A DNA stretch of 64,000 bases, from the NCBI RefSeq assembly GCF_044987625.1, contig NZ_JBJDSB010000002.1:248001-312000 (forward strand), read 5' to 3'. A program made the position numbers and the translations under genes. Source of the stretch: Desulfobaculum sp044987625. Its GTDB lineage: Bacteria > Desulfobacterota > Desulfovibrionia > Desulfovibrionales > Desulfovibrionaceae. Shown here piece by piece: positions 51,549 through 60,517 of the stretch. The notes below the pieces were generated by a model, which was not told where the DNA came from, did no database searches, and saw nothing but the letters and a program-made list of their open reading frames with translations. Each line of letters starts with the position of its first letter. Positions within the stretch are counted from its first letter, which is position 1.

Positions 51549-52241
51549 TTAAAAGGAGTACCGAACGCCGAGCAGCACCTCGTGCAGGGCGCCGTCGGCA
51601 TCAAGGGTGTAGCCGTTGACGTGGAGCTTGGCCTTGCCGATGTGGACAAAGCGGTACCCAAGGTCCACCGTCCAGTCATCGTTGATGGCGTAGGAGCAGC
51701 CAGCACCTGCATTCCAGGCAAAGTTCGTCACCTCATCCGAAAAGGTTCCCTTTTCCTCCTGAATAATGGGCGGGAAGACCACGCGGAGCATTCCGTCCAG
51801 TTCCGCTTTGATGATGGCGACGCCAGCCCCAACGCCAACGTAAGGCGTGAAGGCCGAATCGTTTTCAAAATCATAATAGACATTGGCAAAGAACGTTTGG
51901 GCGTTGCATTCTACGTCAACGTCCCACTGCACGGCTTTATGGTTTTTTGAGCCGTGATGATACCAGCTGGTAAACGACCGGTACAAGTATTCCGCCTCAA
52001 TGCGGACGGGGTAGCCAATGTCGTCCTTCAGGGAGCGGCCAATGGCAATGCCTGCGGCAAACTCTGTGTCGTAGACATCATCCATTGCCAAATCCACGTA
52101 GGGGACATCATGTGACTGCACATTGTCGTAGGACATGGCAGCGATACCTGTCTTCAGGCTGACATAATTGTTCCCTGCTGCATACGCAGGTGTGAGAAAG
52201 ACTGTGAACCCGAGTAAAAGGGTCAGATAAAGGAAGCGCAT
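51549..52241 (-). CDS. Outer-membrane beta-barrel protein (OmpA/Opa-like)
   Basis: 230 residues: signal peptide ending at AYA near residue 21, alternating beta strands throughout (for example FTPYVGVGAGVAIIKAEL, FAWNAGAGCSYAI, WTVDLGYRFVHIG) and a C-terminal Phe (VLLGVRYSF), as expected for BAM-assembled barrels. The specific family is not resolved. AAGAGAG is 8 bases before the ATG. Confidence 0.82.
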   Translation of the reverse strand: MRFLYLTLLLGFTVFLTPAYAAGNNYVSLKTGIAAMSYDNVQSHDVPYVDLAMDDVYDTEFAAGIAIGRSLKDDIGYPVRIEAEYLYRSFTSWYHHGSKNHKAVQWDVDVECNAQTFFANVYYDFENDSAFTPYVGVGAGVAIIKAELDGMLRVVFPPIIQEEKGTFSDEVTNFAWNAGAGCSYAINDDWTVDLGYRFVHIGKAKLHVNGYTLDADGALHEVLLGVRYSF

Positions 52242-52415
52242 CGTAAGCTCTCTTGTGTGTGAAAAGTGGCGAATGCCAGTGTTAAACAGACCGCACGCTA
52301 GCTTTTGGCGCCACTAGCAGAGAGGTGAAAAGCTTGAAAAGAGAGAAATGAAATTATTGATAGTTGACTCTTTTGCGCACGCATATAAACGGGATGTATT
52401 GAGGGGCGATTCGGA

Positions 52416-52702
52416 TTGAAAAGTGGCGTGGTTTGGGACTTTTTGCATATTTTGGACGCGTGGATTTACGACGAGAAAAAAAATAGAGAAGATGAAACAG
52501 ATATTTGGGGAGGGATGCTTGGGCCGGCCACGTCCCTAAATGTATTTCAGACTGGCTTTGTAGAAAAATGGAACCTTAGGTTTGGTAATAGGCAACGTTT
52601 GTGGGTGAAATTTTTTTTCCAAATTACTTTGATGATTCTGAGCAAAGGCTAAAGCAGGATTCAACTGAGAAAGAAAATGTGAATCTCTGTGAAAATCCTT
52701 AA
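52416..52702 (+). pseudogene. Possible frameshifted short gene in a low-GC patch
   Basis: A TTG-started frame (52416-52652) encodes about 78 residues (KKNREDETDIWGGML and so on). At an eight-T run (52611-52618) one added T would join it to a second open stretch that ends at 52702 and would give a 95-residue acidic protein. This may be a decayed gene, a slippage site or chance. The patch is much richer in A+T than its surroundings. Confidence 0.25.
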
Positions 52703-52978
52703 TCCATCGGTGTTGTTATGTTTCTAGAGTGGTGGTCCTTTTTGACACACAGTGGAGCGATGTCTTGGGGAATATGTTTTTCAGACAAGATAGGAAGAGT
52801 GATGTAGCGTTCACAGTCACTTCTTTATGTTTTAACTGTGAAAAATTCGGTGCAACAGAGCGCGTCGGTGCACGTTGTCCCTGTGCCTGCAGGGCGGGCA
52901 GGAGGTAGGAAGGTGGTCCGGTTTGCAACCAACCGTCCGCAACCCTAGGGGAAAAAGGAAAAAAGTTTGTGGCCGGTG
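52703..52978. other. AT-rich non-coding stretch
   Basis: No convincing gene. Together with 52242-52415 it makes a roughly 650-base low-GC patch between the OMP gene and tRNA-Lys copy 3. I see no IS ends or recombinase. Confidence 0.5.
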
Positions 52979-53007
52979 TTGACATTGGGTGGCCACAGGC
53001 ATAAAAG
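52979..53007 (+). promoter_or_regulatory. Promoter of tRNA-Lys copy 3
   Basis: TTGACA, 17 bases, TAAAAG (overlapping CATAAA). 63 bases before the tRNA; the leader contains the hairpin CGGC/GCCG. Confidence 0.7.
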
Positions 53008-53041
53008 CGCACTCGCTTCGGCGGACATGCCGACGGAATAT

Positions 53042-53117
<76 letters not shown>

Positions 53118-53127
53118 TTATGACTGT

Positions 53128-53162
53128 AAAGCGCGACGGGAAACCGTGGCGCTTTTGTTTTT
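53128..53162 (+). terminator. Terminator of tRNA-Lys copy 3
   Basis: AAAGCGC/GCGCTTT stem with inner ACGG-GAAA-CCGT and TTTTGTTTTT. Confidence 0.85.
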
Positions 53163-53328
53163 GGGGCTGGGGCAGAGGGCAGTCCGCCGCCATTGCTGGT
53201 CCTATTTGCCCGCACGGGGTACCGCCGTTTGGAGCGCAGGAAGCACCCTCTCGCGGTACAACCTTCGGCGTGCTTTGGCCGGTTGTCGCTGTGGGGCGGG
53301 GATATGACGAAAAAATGTCGAAAGTGAG

Positions 53329-53357
53329 TTGACATCCCCCGTGCTGGAGGTTTAAAA
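53329..53357 (+). promoter_or_regulatory. Promoter of tRNA-Lys copy 4
   Basis: TTGACA followed after 16-17 bases by TTTAAA or TTAAAA; 65 bases before the tRNA. Confidence 0.6.
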
Positions 53358-53393
53358 GGCTTCTCGTTCCGGCGCACCGCGCAGGAAAAATAT

Positions 53394-53469
<76 letters not shown>

Positions 53470-53480
53470 CTTCGCTTTTC

Positions 53481-53512
53481 AGGCGTTACGATTTGTCGTA
53501 ACGCCTTTTTTT
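53481..53512 (+). terminator. Terminator of tRNA-Lys copy 4
   Basis: 11-bp stem AGGCGTTACGA/TCGTAACGCCT, loop TTTG, then a run of T. Confidence 0.93.
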
Positions 53513-53549
53513 GTATCCTGTGCCCGTGGCCGCCGTGGAGGGAGGACGC

Positions 53550-53867
53550 ATGCGTATTGTGTTGACTGTGCTGTTTATTGCGCTGCAGGTGCTGGACGTG
53601 TGGACCACGCGCAGCATCCTTGCCCGTGGCGGGCGGGAGCGGAACCCCGTGATGCGCGCCCTTATGCGCGTGTGCGGGCGCTGGTGGTGGGCGCCCAAGC
53701 TGGGTTTTGCCATCCCCTGCGGCGTGTACCTTGGCTTTGCCGGCGGCTGGGAAGGGCCGGCTTTGCTCGTTATGTGCAATCTCCTCTACATATGGGTGGT
53801 GTGGAATAATATGCGCCAGTTTCCGCAGGGCCGCCGCGCCCTGACGGCTCTGCGCCTGCCGCTGTAG
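53550..53867 (+). CDS. Small membrane protein (DUF5658-like pattern)
   Basis: 105 residues with three hydrophobic segments. The motif DVWTTRSILARGGRERNPVM fits the D-TT-L-G-E-NP pattern of a small membrane family of unknown function. GGAGGGAGGACGC precedes the ATG at 53550. Confidence 0.65.
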   Translation: MRIVLTVLFIALQVLDVWTTRSILARGGRERNPVMRALMRVCGRWWWAPKLGFAIPCGVYLGFAGGWEGPALLVMCNLLYIWVVWNNMRQFPQGRRALTALRLPL

Positions 53868-53982
53868 CAGGTTCGCCGCGCGGTTGGGCGTTGTCTTTTT
53901 ATCCAGACGGGCTATTCTGGACGCAGATGTCTTCTCGGCCGGAGTTCCACGTTGCACGACAGGAGCAAAGGAGGAGCGCTCC

Positions 53983-54900
53983 GTGGCACGGCGCTGCATG
54001 AGTCTGCGGGAAATAGCCCGGAAGCTGGACATACCACCTTCGACCGTTGCGTCCTACAAGGACCGGTTCGGCGACTACATCCCCTTTGAGCGCGACGGCA
54101 ACAGGCGGGTGTATCCGCCTGTGGCGCTGGACATTGTGCGCGAAATACGCCGCGCGTCCGAGCGCATGGCGACAACGGACGAGGTCGAACGCCACATCGC
54201 CGCGCACTATGCGGATATCCTTGCGGCGGCGGAAGGGGACTGCCAGTGCGCTACGCCGGACTTTACGGCGTTTTTGTCCCGTGTGGTGGAGCGTATGTCC
54301 TGCTTGCTGCGGCGGCAGTGCGAGGGCGGCGAAGGTCCACCCGCGCAGGCTGAGGATGTGGAGGCCCTGCGTGAGGAAGTGGCCGCCCTGCGCAAGCTGG
54401 CCGGGAGCGCCAAGGGGTCGGAGCGCCGCATCCGCCGCTTGAGGGAGCAGAACTCCCGCCTCAAGGCCGAAAAGCGCGAGCTGGAACAGCTGCTGCTGAG
54501 CGCCATTGGCACGGGCGCGACCCGTGGCAAGGCGCCGCCTTCATCATTTTTGGACCTGCCCCTTGTTATTCGCTCGTCGGAGGGGGAGTTCCTTGGCGTT
54601 TTGAGCCGGGGGCGGCGGCGGTTCAACGTGCGAAAGTTCTTGACCCATGTACGGCGCGGGGCTGGTGGCGGACGCACGGTGAAGGTGCAGTGGACGCGTG
54701 GCGAGGACCACTGGCGGCTCGCCGTCCAGCTTCGGGGGAGCTCGGGAGAAGGGCGCGAGTATGTTATGCACCTTACCGAAACGCTGACGCCCATGCGCAA
54801 CATTGTGGCGTGTCTTGGGGCCATGGCCGTGGATGGGCAGGAGGTGCCCGCCCGCTACATGGTGGATTTCTTCCGCCGCATCCGGGACGAATTCGCTTAA
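53983..54900 (+). CDS. MerR-type HTH protein with coiled coil and unknown C-terminal domain
   Basis: 305 residues. N-terminal winged helix of the MerR type (SLREIARKLDIPPSTVASYKDRF, then RRVYPPVALDIVREI), a long coiled coil (about 125-190) and a C-terminal domain of about 120 residues (LPLVIRSSEGEFLGVLSR to the end) that I do not recognise. The GTG at 53983 has GGAGGAG upstream and is chosen over the longer frame; an ATG at 53998 is also possible. Probable DNA-binding regulator. Confidence 0.78.
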   Translation: MARRCMSLREIARKLDIPPSTVASYKDRFGDYIPFERDGNRRVYPPVALDIVREIRRASERMATTDEVERHIAAHYADILAAAEGDCQCATPDFTAFLSRVVERMSCLLRRQCEGGEGPPAQAEDVEALREEVAALRKLAGSAKGSERRIRRLREQNSRLKAEKRELEQLLLSAIGTGATRGKAPPSSFLDLPLVIRSSEGEFLGVLSRGRRRFNVRKFLTHVRRGAGGGRTVKVQWTRGEDHWRLAVQLRGSSGEGREYVMHLTETLTPMRNIVACLGAMAVDGQEVPARYMVDFFRRIRDEFA

Positions 54901-54996
54901 CCGCGCCGCAGCTTTGTACCTTTCGCGATGCGCCGAGCTGTGCTAGGTTCGGACAAACTTTTTGGCACCACAGAGCCCGCAGACGATGAGGTAGCG

Positions 54997-56370
54997 ATGA
55001 CAGCACAGAAGACCTGCTCGTTAACGGAACATACTCCGGAAAGCATCCGATCACCCGAAGACTACGCGCCCATAGTTGGCGAGGAGCGCGTGCAGGAGCT
55101 TGTACGCCTTGCCACGCCCTTGCAGGGGAAGGGATGGGCCAATGTGAACTCCGCGCTTGTGGGCGGTGGCGTTGCGGAATTGTTGCGCGCCAGTGTCCCC
55201 CTTGCCCGTGGGCTTGGGCTGGATGCGCGGTGGTACGTCATGGAGGGCGGCGAGGAGTTCTTCCGCGTGACCAAAAAGTTCCACAACATGCTCCAAGGCC
55301 AGCATGAGGAATTGGAGCTGGAGGAAATTTTTGGCGCCTACCTTGGCACCATCGACGACAATGTGCGCAACGCCTTCATCACCTCGGACCTTGTGGTGGT
55401 GCACGACCCGCAGCCCGCAGCCATGGTTATGAACGGCATTATCTATGGCAACGTGATTTGGCGCTGCCATATTGATACCTCGGACCCCGCGTCCGTGGTG
55501 TGGCGCTTTTTGCTGCCGTATATCAACCACTGCGCCGGGGCCATTTTCACCATGCCGGAGTTTGTGGGGGCGGGCCTGCATGTGCCCGTGTACCAGATTA
55601 TGCCCTCCATCGATCCGCTGTCGGACAAGAATATCGACCGCACCCCGGACGAGGCGCGCGACGTGCTTCAGCCCATTTTCCTCAAGGCGGGCATCGACCC
55701 GGAGCGCCCCATCTTCGCGGCCATCTCGCGGTATGACATCCACAAGAATCAGGCCACGGTTATCGACGCGTTCAAGGCCTTTGTAGACGCGACGTCCTAT
55801 GACCCGCGCCCGCAGCTTGTCTTCCTTGGCAATACGGCGGAGGACGACCCGGAAGGCGACGGCATTCTGGAGGGCCTGACGGAGCGTGCGGACGGGCACC
55901 CGGATATCTTCTTCCTTGCCAATGTGGAGAACAACGACGCGGTGGTTGGCTCCCTGCTGGATGTGGCCGAATGTTTCATCCATGTGCCCACGCGAGAGGG
56001 CTTTGGGCTGGTGGTGACCGAGGCGCTGTGGCACCGTACAACGGTTATTGGCTCCCGTGCGGGCGGGGTGGTGGCGCAGGTGCGCGACGGTCAGACGGGC
56101 TTTGTGACCGACCCGCTGGATACGGACGGCATTGCCAAGTCCATGCACGACGTGATGGAAAAGACGGACCTGTGTCAGGGCCTGTGCGAGGCCGGGCGTG
56201 CGCATGTGCGGGAGTTCTTCCTGCTGCCGGAGCAGATGCGGCGGTACCTGCTGCTGATGCGCTACTACGCCCATGTGGACCGCATTCCGCCGGACTTTCG
56301 CCTGTCGGACCTGACCTACAGTGAGCTTATCGGGGCCATGCGCCCGCGTCCGCCGTTCTTCCCGGATTAA
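54997..56370 (+). CDS. GT4 glycosyltransferase, trehalose synthase (TreT)-like
   Basis: 457 residues. The N-terminal ANVNSALVGGGVAELL, YVMEGGEEFFRVTKKFHNMLQG and VVVHDPQP are characteristic of TreT-type trehalose synthases/phosphorylases; the C-terminal Rossmann half has the GT4 motif REGFGLVVTEALWHRTTVIGSRAGG. A GAGG ribosome-binding site stands before the ATG at 54997. Trehalose synthesis from UDP/ADP-glucose and glucose is the most likely role, but related sucrose or glucosylglycerate enzymes are not excluded. Confidence 0.85.
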   Translation: MTAQKTCSLTEHTPESIRSPEDYAPIVGEERVQELVRLATPLQGKGWANVNSALVGGGVAELLRASVPLARGLGLDARWYVMEGGEEFFRVTKKFHNMLQGQHEELELEEIFGAYLGTIDDNVRNAFITSDLVVVHDPQPAAMVMNGIIYGNVIWRCHIDTSDPASVVWRFLLPYINHCAGAIFTMPEFVGAGLHVPVYQIMPSIDPLSDKNIDRTPDEARDVLQPIFLKAGIDPERPIFAAISRYDIHKNQATVIDAFKAFVDATSYDPRPQLVFLGNTAEDDPEGDGILEGLTERADGHPDIFFLANVENNDAVVGSLLDVAECFIHVPTREGFGLVVTEALWHRTTVIGSRAGGVVAQVRDGQTGFVTDPLDTDGIAKSMHDVMEKTDLCQGLCEAGRAHVREFFLLPEQMRRYLLLMRYYAHVDRIPPDFRLSDLTYSELIGAMRPRPPFFPD

Positions 56371-56399
56371 GGACGCTCGGGGCGCTCCCAGGAAATGTG

Positions 56400-56437
56400 C
56401 GCGGCCTGCCTTTTGCGGTGGGCCGCGTTTGTTTTTT
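56400..56437 (+). terminator. Terminator after the TreT-like gene
   Basis: CGCGGCC/GGCCGCG stem with a 14-base loop, followed by TTTGTTTTTT. Confidence 0.7.
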
Positions 56438-56541
56438 GCGTGGTCTGTGTGGATTCGGGGCTTGATTCATGGCGGCCCGCTCGTCTATTGAGAGCATCGA
56501 CGCACAACAACGCAACACGCATAACCGGAGACGAGGCAACA

Positions 56542-57393
56542 ATGCTCGAACACTCCTTTTGTCATATCCCCCGCATTGGGGTGGGGACGGAAGAAAAATA
56601 TTGGTTGAACGGGCTGGCCTCGTGGGACGACATTATGCGGCCGGAGGCAGACCGCGTGCTTGGCTCCAAGGCGGGGTGGGTGCGCCAGCACGTTGAGACC
56701 TCGCGCAAGCATCTGCTGGCCGGGGACGCGCTGTTCTTTCAGCAGGGGCTGCCTTCGGCGCAGCACTGGCGGCTGTTCCGCGCCTTTCGCGAGCATGCGG
56801 CCTATGTGGATATAGAGACCACCGGCCTCACCTTTGGCGAAGACCACATCACCAGCATTGCCCTGTACGGGCGCGGCGAGGTGAAGACTTACGTCTATGG
56901 CCGCAACCTTGAGGACTTTCAGGACGACATTCGGGACTTTTCCCTGCTTGTCACTTACAACGGCAAGACTTTTGACGCGCCCTTCATCGAGCGGACCTTT
57001 GGCATGAAGCTGAATATGGCCCATCTCGATCTGCGCTATATTCTCAAAAAGCTGGGCTTTACCGGCGGGCTGAAAAAGTGCGAGCAAGCCGTTGGCATTG
57101 GCCGAGACGACCTTGACGGCGTGGACGGCTACTTTGCCGTGCTGCTGTGGAATGAATTCCAGCGCACGGGTGATGAGGAAGTGCTGGAAACACTGCTGGC
57201 CTACAACGCGGCGGACGTGGTGAGCCTTGAAGTGCTGCTGACCCATGCGTGGAACGAGCTTGTCAGCGCCACGCCCTTTGGCAGCCGCAGCGGGATGCGC
57301 CTTGCTCCGCCCATGTCCCCGGACGTGCCGCATACGCCTTCGCGGCACGTGGTGGACGCCCTGCGGCGCAAGTACTGCGTTCCGGCGTTTTAA
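56542..57393 (+). CDS. Ribonuclease H-fold exonuclease-like protein (YprB type)
   Basis: 283 residues with DEDD-type residues: YVDIETTGL (Asp90, Glu92), VTYNGKTFDAPFI, LDLRYILKKLGF and YNAADVVSL. This is the RNase H-like predicted exonuclease family seen in YprB-like proteins. GGAGACGAGG precedes the ATG at 56542. Separate from its upstream neighbour by a terminator. Confidence 0.85.
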   Translation: MLEHSFCHIPRIGVGTEEKYWLNGLASWDDIMRPEADRVLGSKAGWVRQHVETSRKHLLAGDALFFQQGLPSAQHWRLFRAFREHAAYVDIETTGLTFGEDHITSIALYGRGEVKTYVYGRNLEDFQDDIRDFSLLVTYNGKTFDAPFIERTFGMKLNMAHLDLRYILKKLGFTGGLKKCEQAVGIGRDDLDGVDGYFAVLLWNEFQRTGDEEVLETLLAYNAADVVSLEVLLTHAWNELVSATPFGSRSGMRLAPPMSPDVPHTPSRHVVDALRRKYCVPAF

Positions 57394-57422
57394 CCGCGAC
57401 GTGATGCTGAACGGAAACGATG

Positions 57423-57447
57423 AAAGCCCCCGAAAGGGGGCTTTTTT
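57423..57447 (+). terminator. Terminator after the exonuclease-like gene
   Basis: Perfect stem AAAGCCCCC-GAAA-GGGGGCTTT followed by TTT. Confidence 0.95.
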
Positions 57448-57507
57448 GTTGGCACGATGTGACCGGGAGGGCGTTGATACCCATACGAGGTAGGCGAAAG
57501 CCTGAGG

Positions 57508-57861
57508 CTAGGCGACCTGGTCCACAATGGCTCCGGTATGTCTTTCCGGAACCTGCGGGACGTCGAAGGGCTGCGGGATGGTTTGCACCCCTTCGGGGAT
57601 GCGTACTTGTCCCGCACCGGGGACCACCACATGACCACTCCCCGGAACACTGACTTCGCCGCCGCCCTCAACCGTCACATATCCTGCGGGCGAACCGCGC
57701 ACTTCGCCGCCCGGCAGCAGGGTGACGTTTGGCCCCGTAACGGGTTGTGAGACCGCAGGCGGGGCAGGGGTGATATCGTCGGCGAGGTAATATTCCATAC
57801 CCAGAATATAGGAACTGCCCCGCACAAGTGCAAGGCTCACGTCACTGAAAATCCCCGTCAC
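57508..57861 (-). CDS. Short Gly/Pro/Val-rich repeat protein, unknown
   Basis: 117 residues from a GTG 14 bases after the EamA gene stop; no strong ribosome-binding site, and the methionine at 57798 is an alternative start. The middle has repeated short strands with V-G-G/V-P-G turns (GGEVRGSPAGYVTVEGGGEV and SVPGSGHVVVPGAGQV). It may form a beta-rich fold. Function unknown. Confidence 0.5.
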   Translation of the reverse strand: MTGIFSDVSLALVRGSSYILGMEYYLADDITPAPPAVSQPVTGPNVTLLPGGEVRGSPAGYVTVEGGGEVSVPGSGHVVVPGAGQVRIPEGVQTIPQPFDVPQVPERHTGAIVDQVA

Positions 57862-57875
57862 ACGGTGCTTTTTGG

Positions 57876-58748
57876 CTAATCTCCAAGTATGCCGATGAGT
57901 GCCGCCCCCGCAAACATAATGCTCGCCCCGGCAAGGCGGGCGCGGATATTGGTCTCGCCAAGGAAATACTTGCCGAAGATGACGGCGATAACCACGCTAA
58001 AGCGCTTGATGGCAATCATATACGCGGCTTTGGCAAGGATGATGGCGAGGTTGTGGGCGACTACTTCGGCAAGCAGGCAGCCGCCACAGAGCAGTGCCGG
58101 GCCGGGCCGCTTGCGCACGGCGGCAAGAGGAAGGCGGCGCAGGAGGGCAAGGCCCGCCACCGCGCAACAGGCAAAGGCGGCAAAAAACAGCGTCGCAAAA
58201 TAGACGGGGGAGGAGAGTTCAATACAGCGCTTTCCCAGCACGGTGGAGAAGCTGTAAAGGATGGAGGCCACCAGCATGCTGCGCGCTCCGACCTCATTGG
58301 AGAAGGCACGGAGCGGGGCGGCAAGGTCGCGGCCCATGGCGGGCGGAATATTGAGGACGTAGCTGCCGCAGACGATGAGCGCTACGCCGCATCCGCCCCA
58401 GATGTTGGGCAATTCGCCAAGGATGACGTTTCCCGTCAGCAGGACGAATGCGGGGGTAAATGCAAGGTAGGGCATGGTGACGGACAGTGGCGAGAGGTTC
58501 ACCGCGCGCATGTGCAGGTAAAATCCGGCGGCGTTGACCGGCAGACACAGGAGGAAAAAGGTCCAGAAGCCGTCCAGCAGGGGCGGCGCGGGCGTCAGCC
58601 AAAAGATGAGGACAAACAGCGGCAGGCCCATCATCAGCGGTATGCCCGCCATTTCCAGCGGCGGCAGGGTGGAGAAATGCTTGCGCAGAACCGTTGCCAC
58701 CGCCGCATTCATGACGGCGGTGGTCAGGGACAGCGTGAGCCAGGGCAT
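57876..58748 (-). CDS. EamA-family (DMT) transporter
   Basis: 290 residues with ten hydrophobic segments arranged as two EamA repeats; the second ends with VIFGKYFLGETNIRARLAGASIMFAGAALIGI, typical of the family. GGAGGCGTC precedes the ATG at 58748; the longer frame upstream overlaps another gene. Substrate unknown. Confidence 0.85.
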   Translation of the reverse strand: MPWLTLSLTTAVMNAAVATVLRKHFSTLPPLEMAGIPLMMGLPLFVLIFWLTPAPPLLDGFWTFFLLCLPVNAAGFYLHMRAVNLSPLSVTMPYLAFTPAFVLLTGNVILGELPNIWGGCGVALIVCGSYVLNIPPAMGRDLAAPLRAFSNEVGARSMLVASILYSFSTVLGKRCIELSSPVYFATLFFAAFACCAVAGLALLRRLPLAAVRKRPGPALLCGGCLLAEVVAHNLAIILAKAAYMIAIKRFSVVIAVIFGKYFLGETNIRARLAGASIMFAGAALIGILGD

Positions 58749-58761
58749 GACGCCTCCGGGC

Positions 58762-59757
58762 TTAGGGGGTGTGCGGTTCGTCTTTGCCGTTGCCGGGGCT
58801 ATCGTAGGTGTATTCGAGAAGCGTGCCGTCCGGCGCCAAGACGGCCTCAAGGGCAAAGGGCGCGTCGCGCTCGCCGATGAGCCGCCGGAGCACGGGGTTA
58901 TTGGAGTAGAACCGGGCGTCGGTGAAGGTGAGCACCTGCTCCGGCGAGCGGGTGGAGCGCGCCACAACGGGCCACGCCGCAAACCAGTTCCACGTGCGGA
59001 ACATGGAGACCTTTTCGCCAAGGCGGGCGAGGACGCTGCGGTCCGCCTTTTCAAAGTCCGTAAAGGTGAGGTCGTCCTCTGCGGCGGTAAGCACGCAAAT
59101 GCTGGCGACACGGATGCGCTCGCCGTCATCAACGATGAGCTTCCAATACACGGGCGAGAACGGGTCCGTGGTGACGGTGGCGCTTTGGTAAGCGACGTTG
59201 TGCTGGCGCAGCAGGCTCGGGACCATGGTCTGCACGGTGTTTTTGACGCCGATACAGCACAGCGGATACACAATGACAAAGGCCAGACCAATGACGCCAA
59301 GGCGCCGCGCGCAGTTGCGCGAGCGGATGGACGCCACCAGCAGCGCAAGCATGGTCAGGGTGTAGAATGGATCAATGATGAATACCCCAGCAATTTCGAA
59401 GCGCGTATCCGAAAAGGGCGCAAGGAGCTGGGTGCCGTAGGACGTAATGAGGTCCAGAAAGATGTGGAGCATGATGGCCCCGTACATGGCCGCAAGGGCG
59501 CGCATGGCGCTGACGTCGCGCCGGAAGAGCTTCCACACGCCAGCGAGCACAAGGGCCTGCACCACAGCCCCAAACACGGAGTGCGTGATGCCGCGGTGGT
59601 ACAGCAGATACTGCTCCGGACTGAGGCCGACAAAGTTGTCGATATCCGGAATCCATGCGGCGAGGATGATGAAGAACGCGGCAAGCCGTCCGGGAAAGGT
59701 GCCCCGGAAGGCGCGGGCCATAAGCGCGCCGGAGGTGATGTGCGTAACGGGATCCAT
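58762..59757 (-). CDS. Membrane-bound metal-dependent hydrolase (YdjM/YfhP-like, DUF457)
   Basis: 331 residues. Metal motifs THITSGALM, IPDIDNF, HRGITHSVF and HIFLDLITSYGTQLLAPFS, four or five membrane segments, and a C-terminal soluble domain of about 130 residues. Larger paralogue of the protein at 38296. Same direction as the EamA gene with a 13-base gap. Confidence 0.88.
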   Translation of the reverse strand: MDPVTHITSGALMARAFRGTFPGRLAAFFIILAAWIPDIDNFVGLSPEQYLLYHRGITHSVFGAVVQALVLAGVWKLFRRDVSAMRALAAMYGAIMLHIFLDLITSYGTQLLAPFSDTRFEIAGVFIIDPFYTLTMLALLVASIRSRNCARRLGVIGLAFVIVYPLCCIGVKNTVQTMVPSLLRQHNVAYQSATVTTDPFSPVYWKLIVDDGERIRVASICVLTAAEDDLTFTDFEKADRSVLARLGEKVSMFRTWNWFAAWPVVARSTRSPEQVLTFTDARFYSNNPVLRRLIGERDAPFALEAVLAPDGTLLEYTYDSPGNGKDEPHTP

Positions 59758-59871
59758 GTCTTATGCGTACTTCACCCACCAGTCCTGTGCAAGACGTTCG
59801 TTGTCAAAGGCGGGATGAGTGCGTAAGGATGAGCGTTCGACATTCCATCAGAACGCGACGAGGTAACGACT

Positions 59872-60507
59872 ATGACGACACAGCAAAAGGCCGTGGATGC
59901 GGTCATTTTTGATTTTGGGGGCGTGCTTGCCGAGGAAGGATTCTTCCAGGGCCTCGCCCATATTGCCGAGGTGGCGGGCAAGGACCGCGAACACGTGGCC
60001 GAAACCGCCGTGGATATTGTCCGCAAGGACGGCTACGGCGAAGGCCGCATTGACGAGGCCGAATTCTGGCGCAGATTTCGTGAGCGCACGGGCGTATCCG
60101 GCTCCGACGCCGATCTGCGCGAAGAGCTGCTCTCCCGCTTTGTGCCGCGCGGGTTCATGTTTGCGGCTGTGGACAACCTGCGCAAGGCCGGGTACAAGGT
60201 CGCCATCCTCAGTGACCAGACCAACTGGCTGGAAGAATTGGAGGAGAGACACTCGTTCTGCAGCAGGTTCGACGTGGTCCACAACTCGTGGAAGACCGGC
60301 GTGACCAAAAAGGACACGGCGGCCTTTACCGGCATGCTGGACGCCCTTGGCGTGGCCCCGCAGCGGGCGGCGTTCATCGACGACCACGGTGGACACATCC
60401 GCCGAGCGCGCGCCCTTGGCCTGCATGCCATCCACTACACGGACCGCGAATCCTTTGAGCGTGAACTTGCCAACCTTTGCCCCGAAGCCGGGACTCACAA
60501 GGACTAA
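59872..60507 (+). CDS. HAD-superfamily hydrolase
   Basis: 211 residues. Motif I FDFGGVL (nucleophile Asp, Gly at the second acid position), motif II ILSDQTN, motif III with Lys in WKTGVTKKD, and motif IV FIDDHGG. Similar to the YihX/HAD-IA type. Substrate unknown. It leads psd-pssA with 10-base spacing, so it may share a transcript. Confidence 0.88.
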   Translation: MTTQQKAVDAVIFDFGGVLAEEGFFQGLAHIAEVAGKDREHVAETAVDIVRKDGYGEGRIDEAEFWRRFRERTGVSGSDADLREELLSRFVPRGFMFAAVDNLRKAGYKVAILSDQTNWLEELEERHSFCSRFDVVHNSWKTGVTKKDTAAFTGMLDALGVAPQRAAFIDDHGGHIRRARALGLHAIHYTDRESFERELANLCPEAGTHKD

Positions 60508-60517
60508 GGATTATAGT

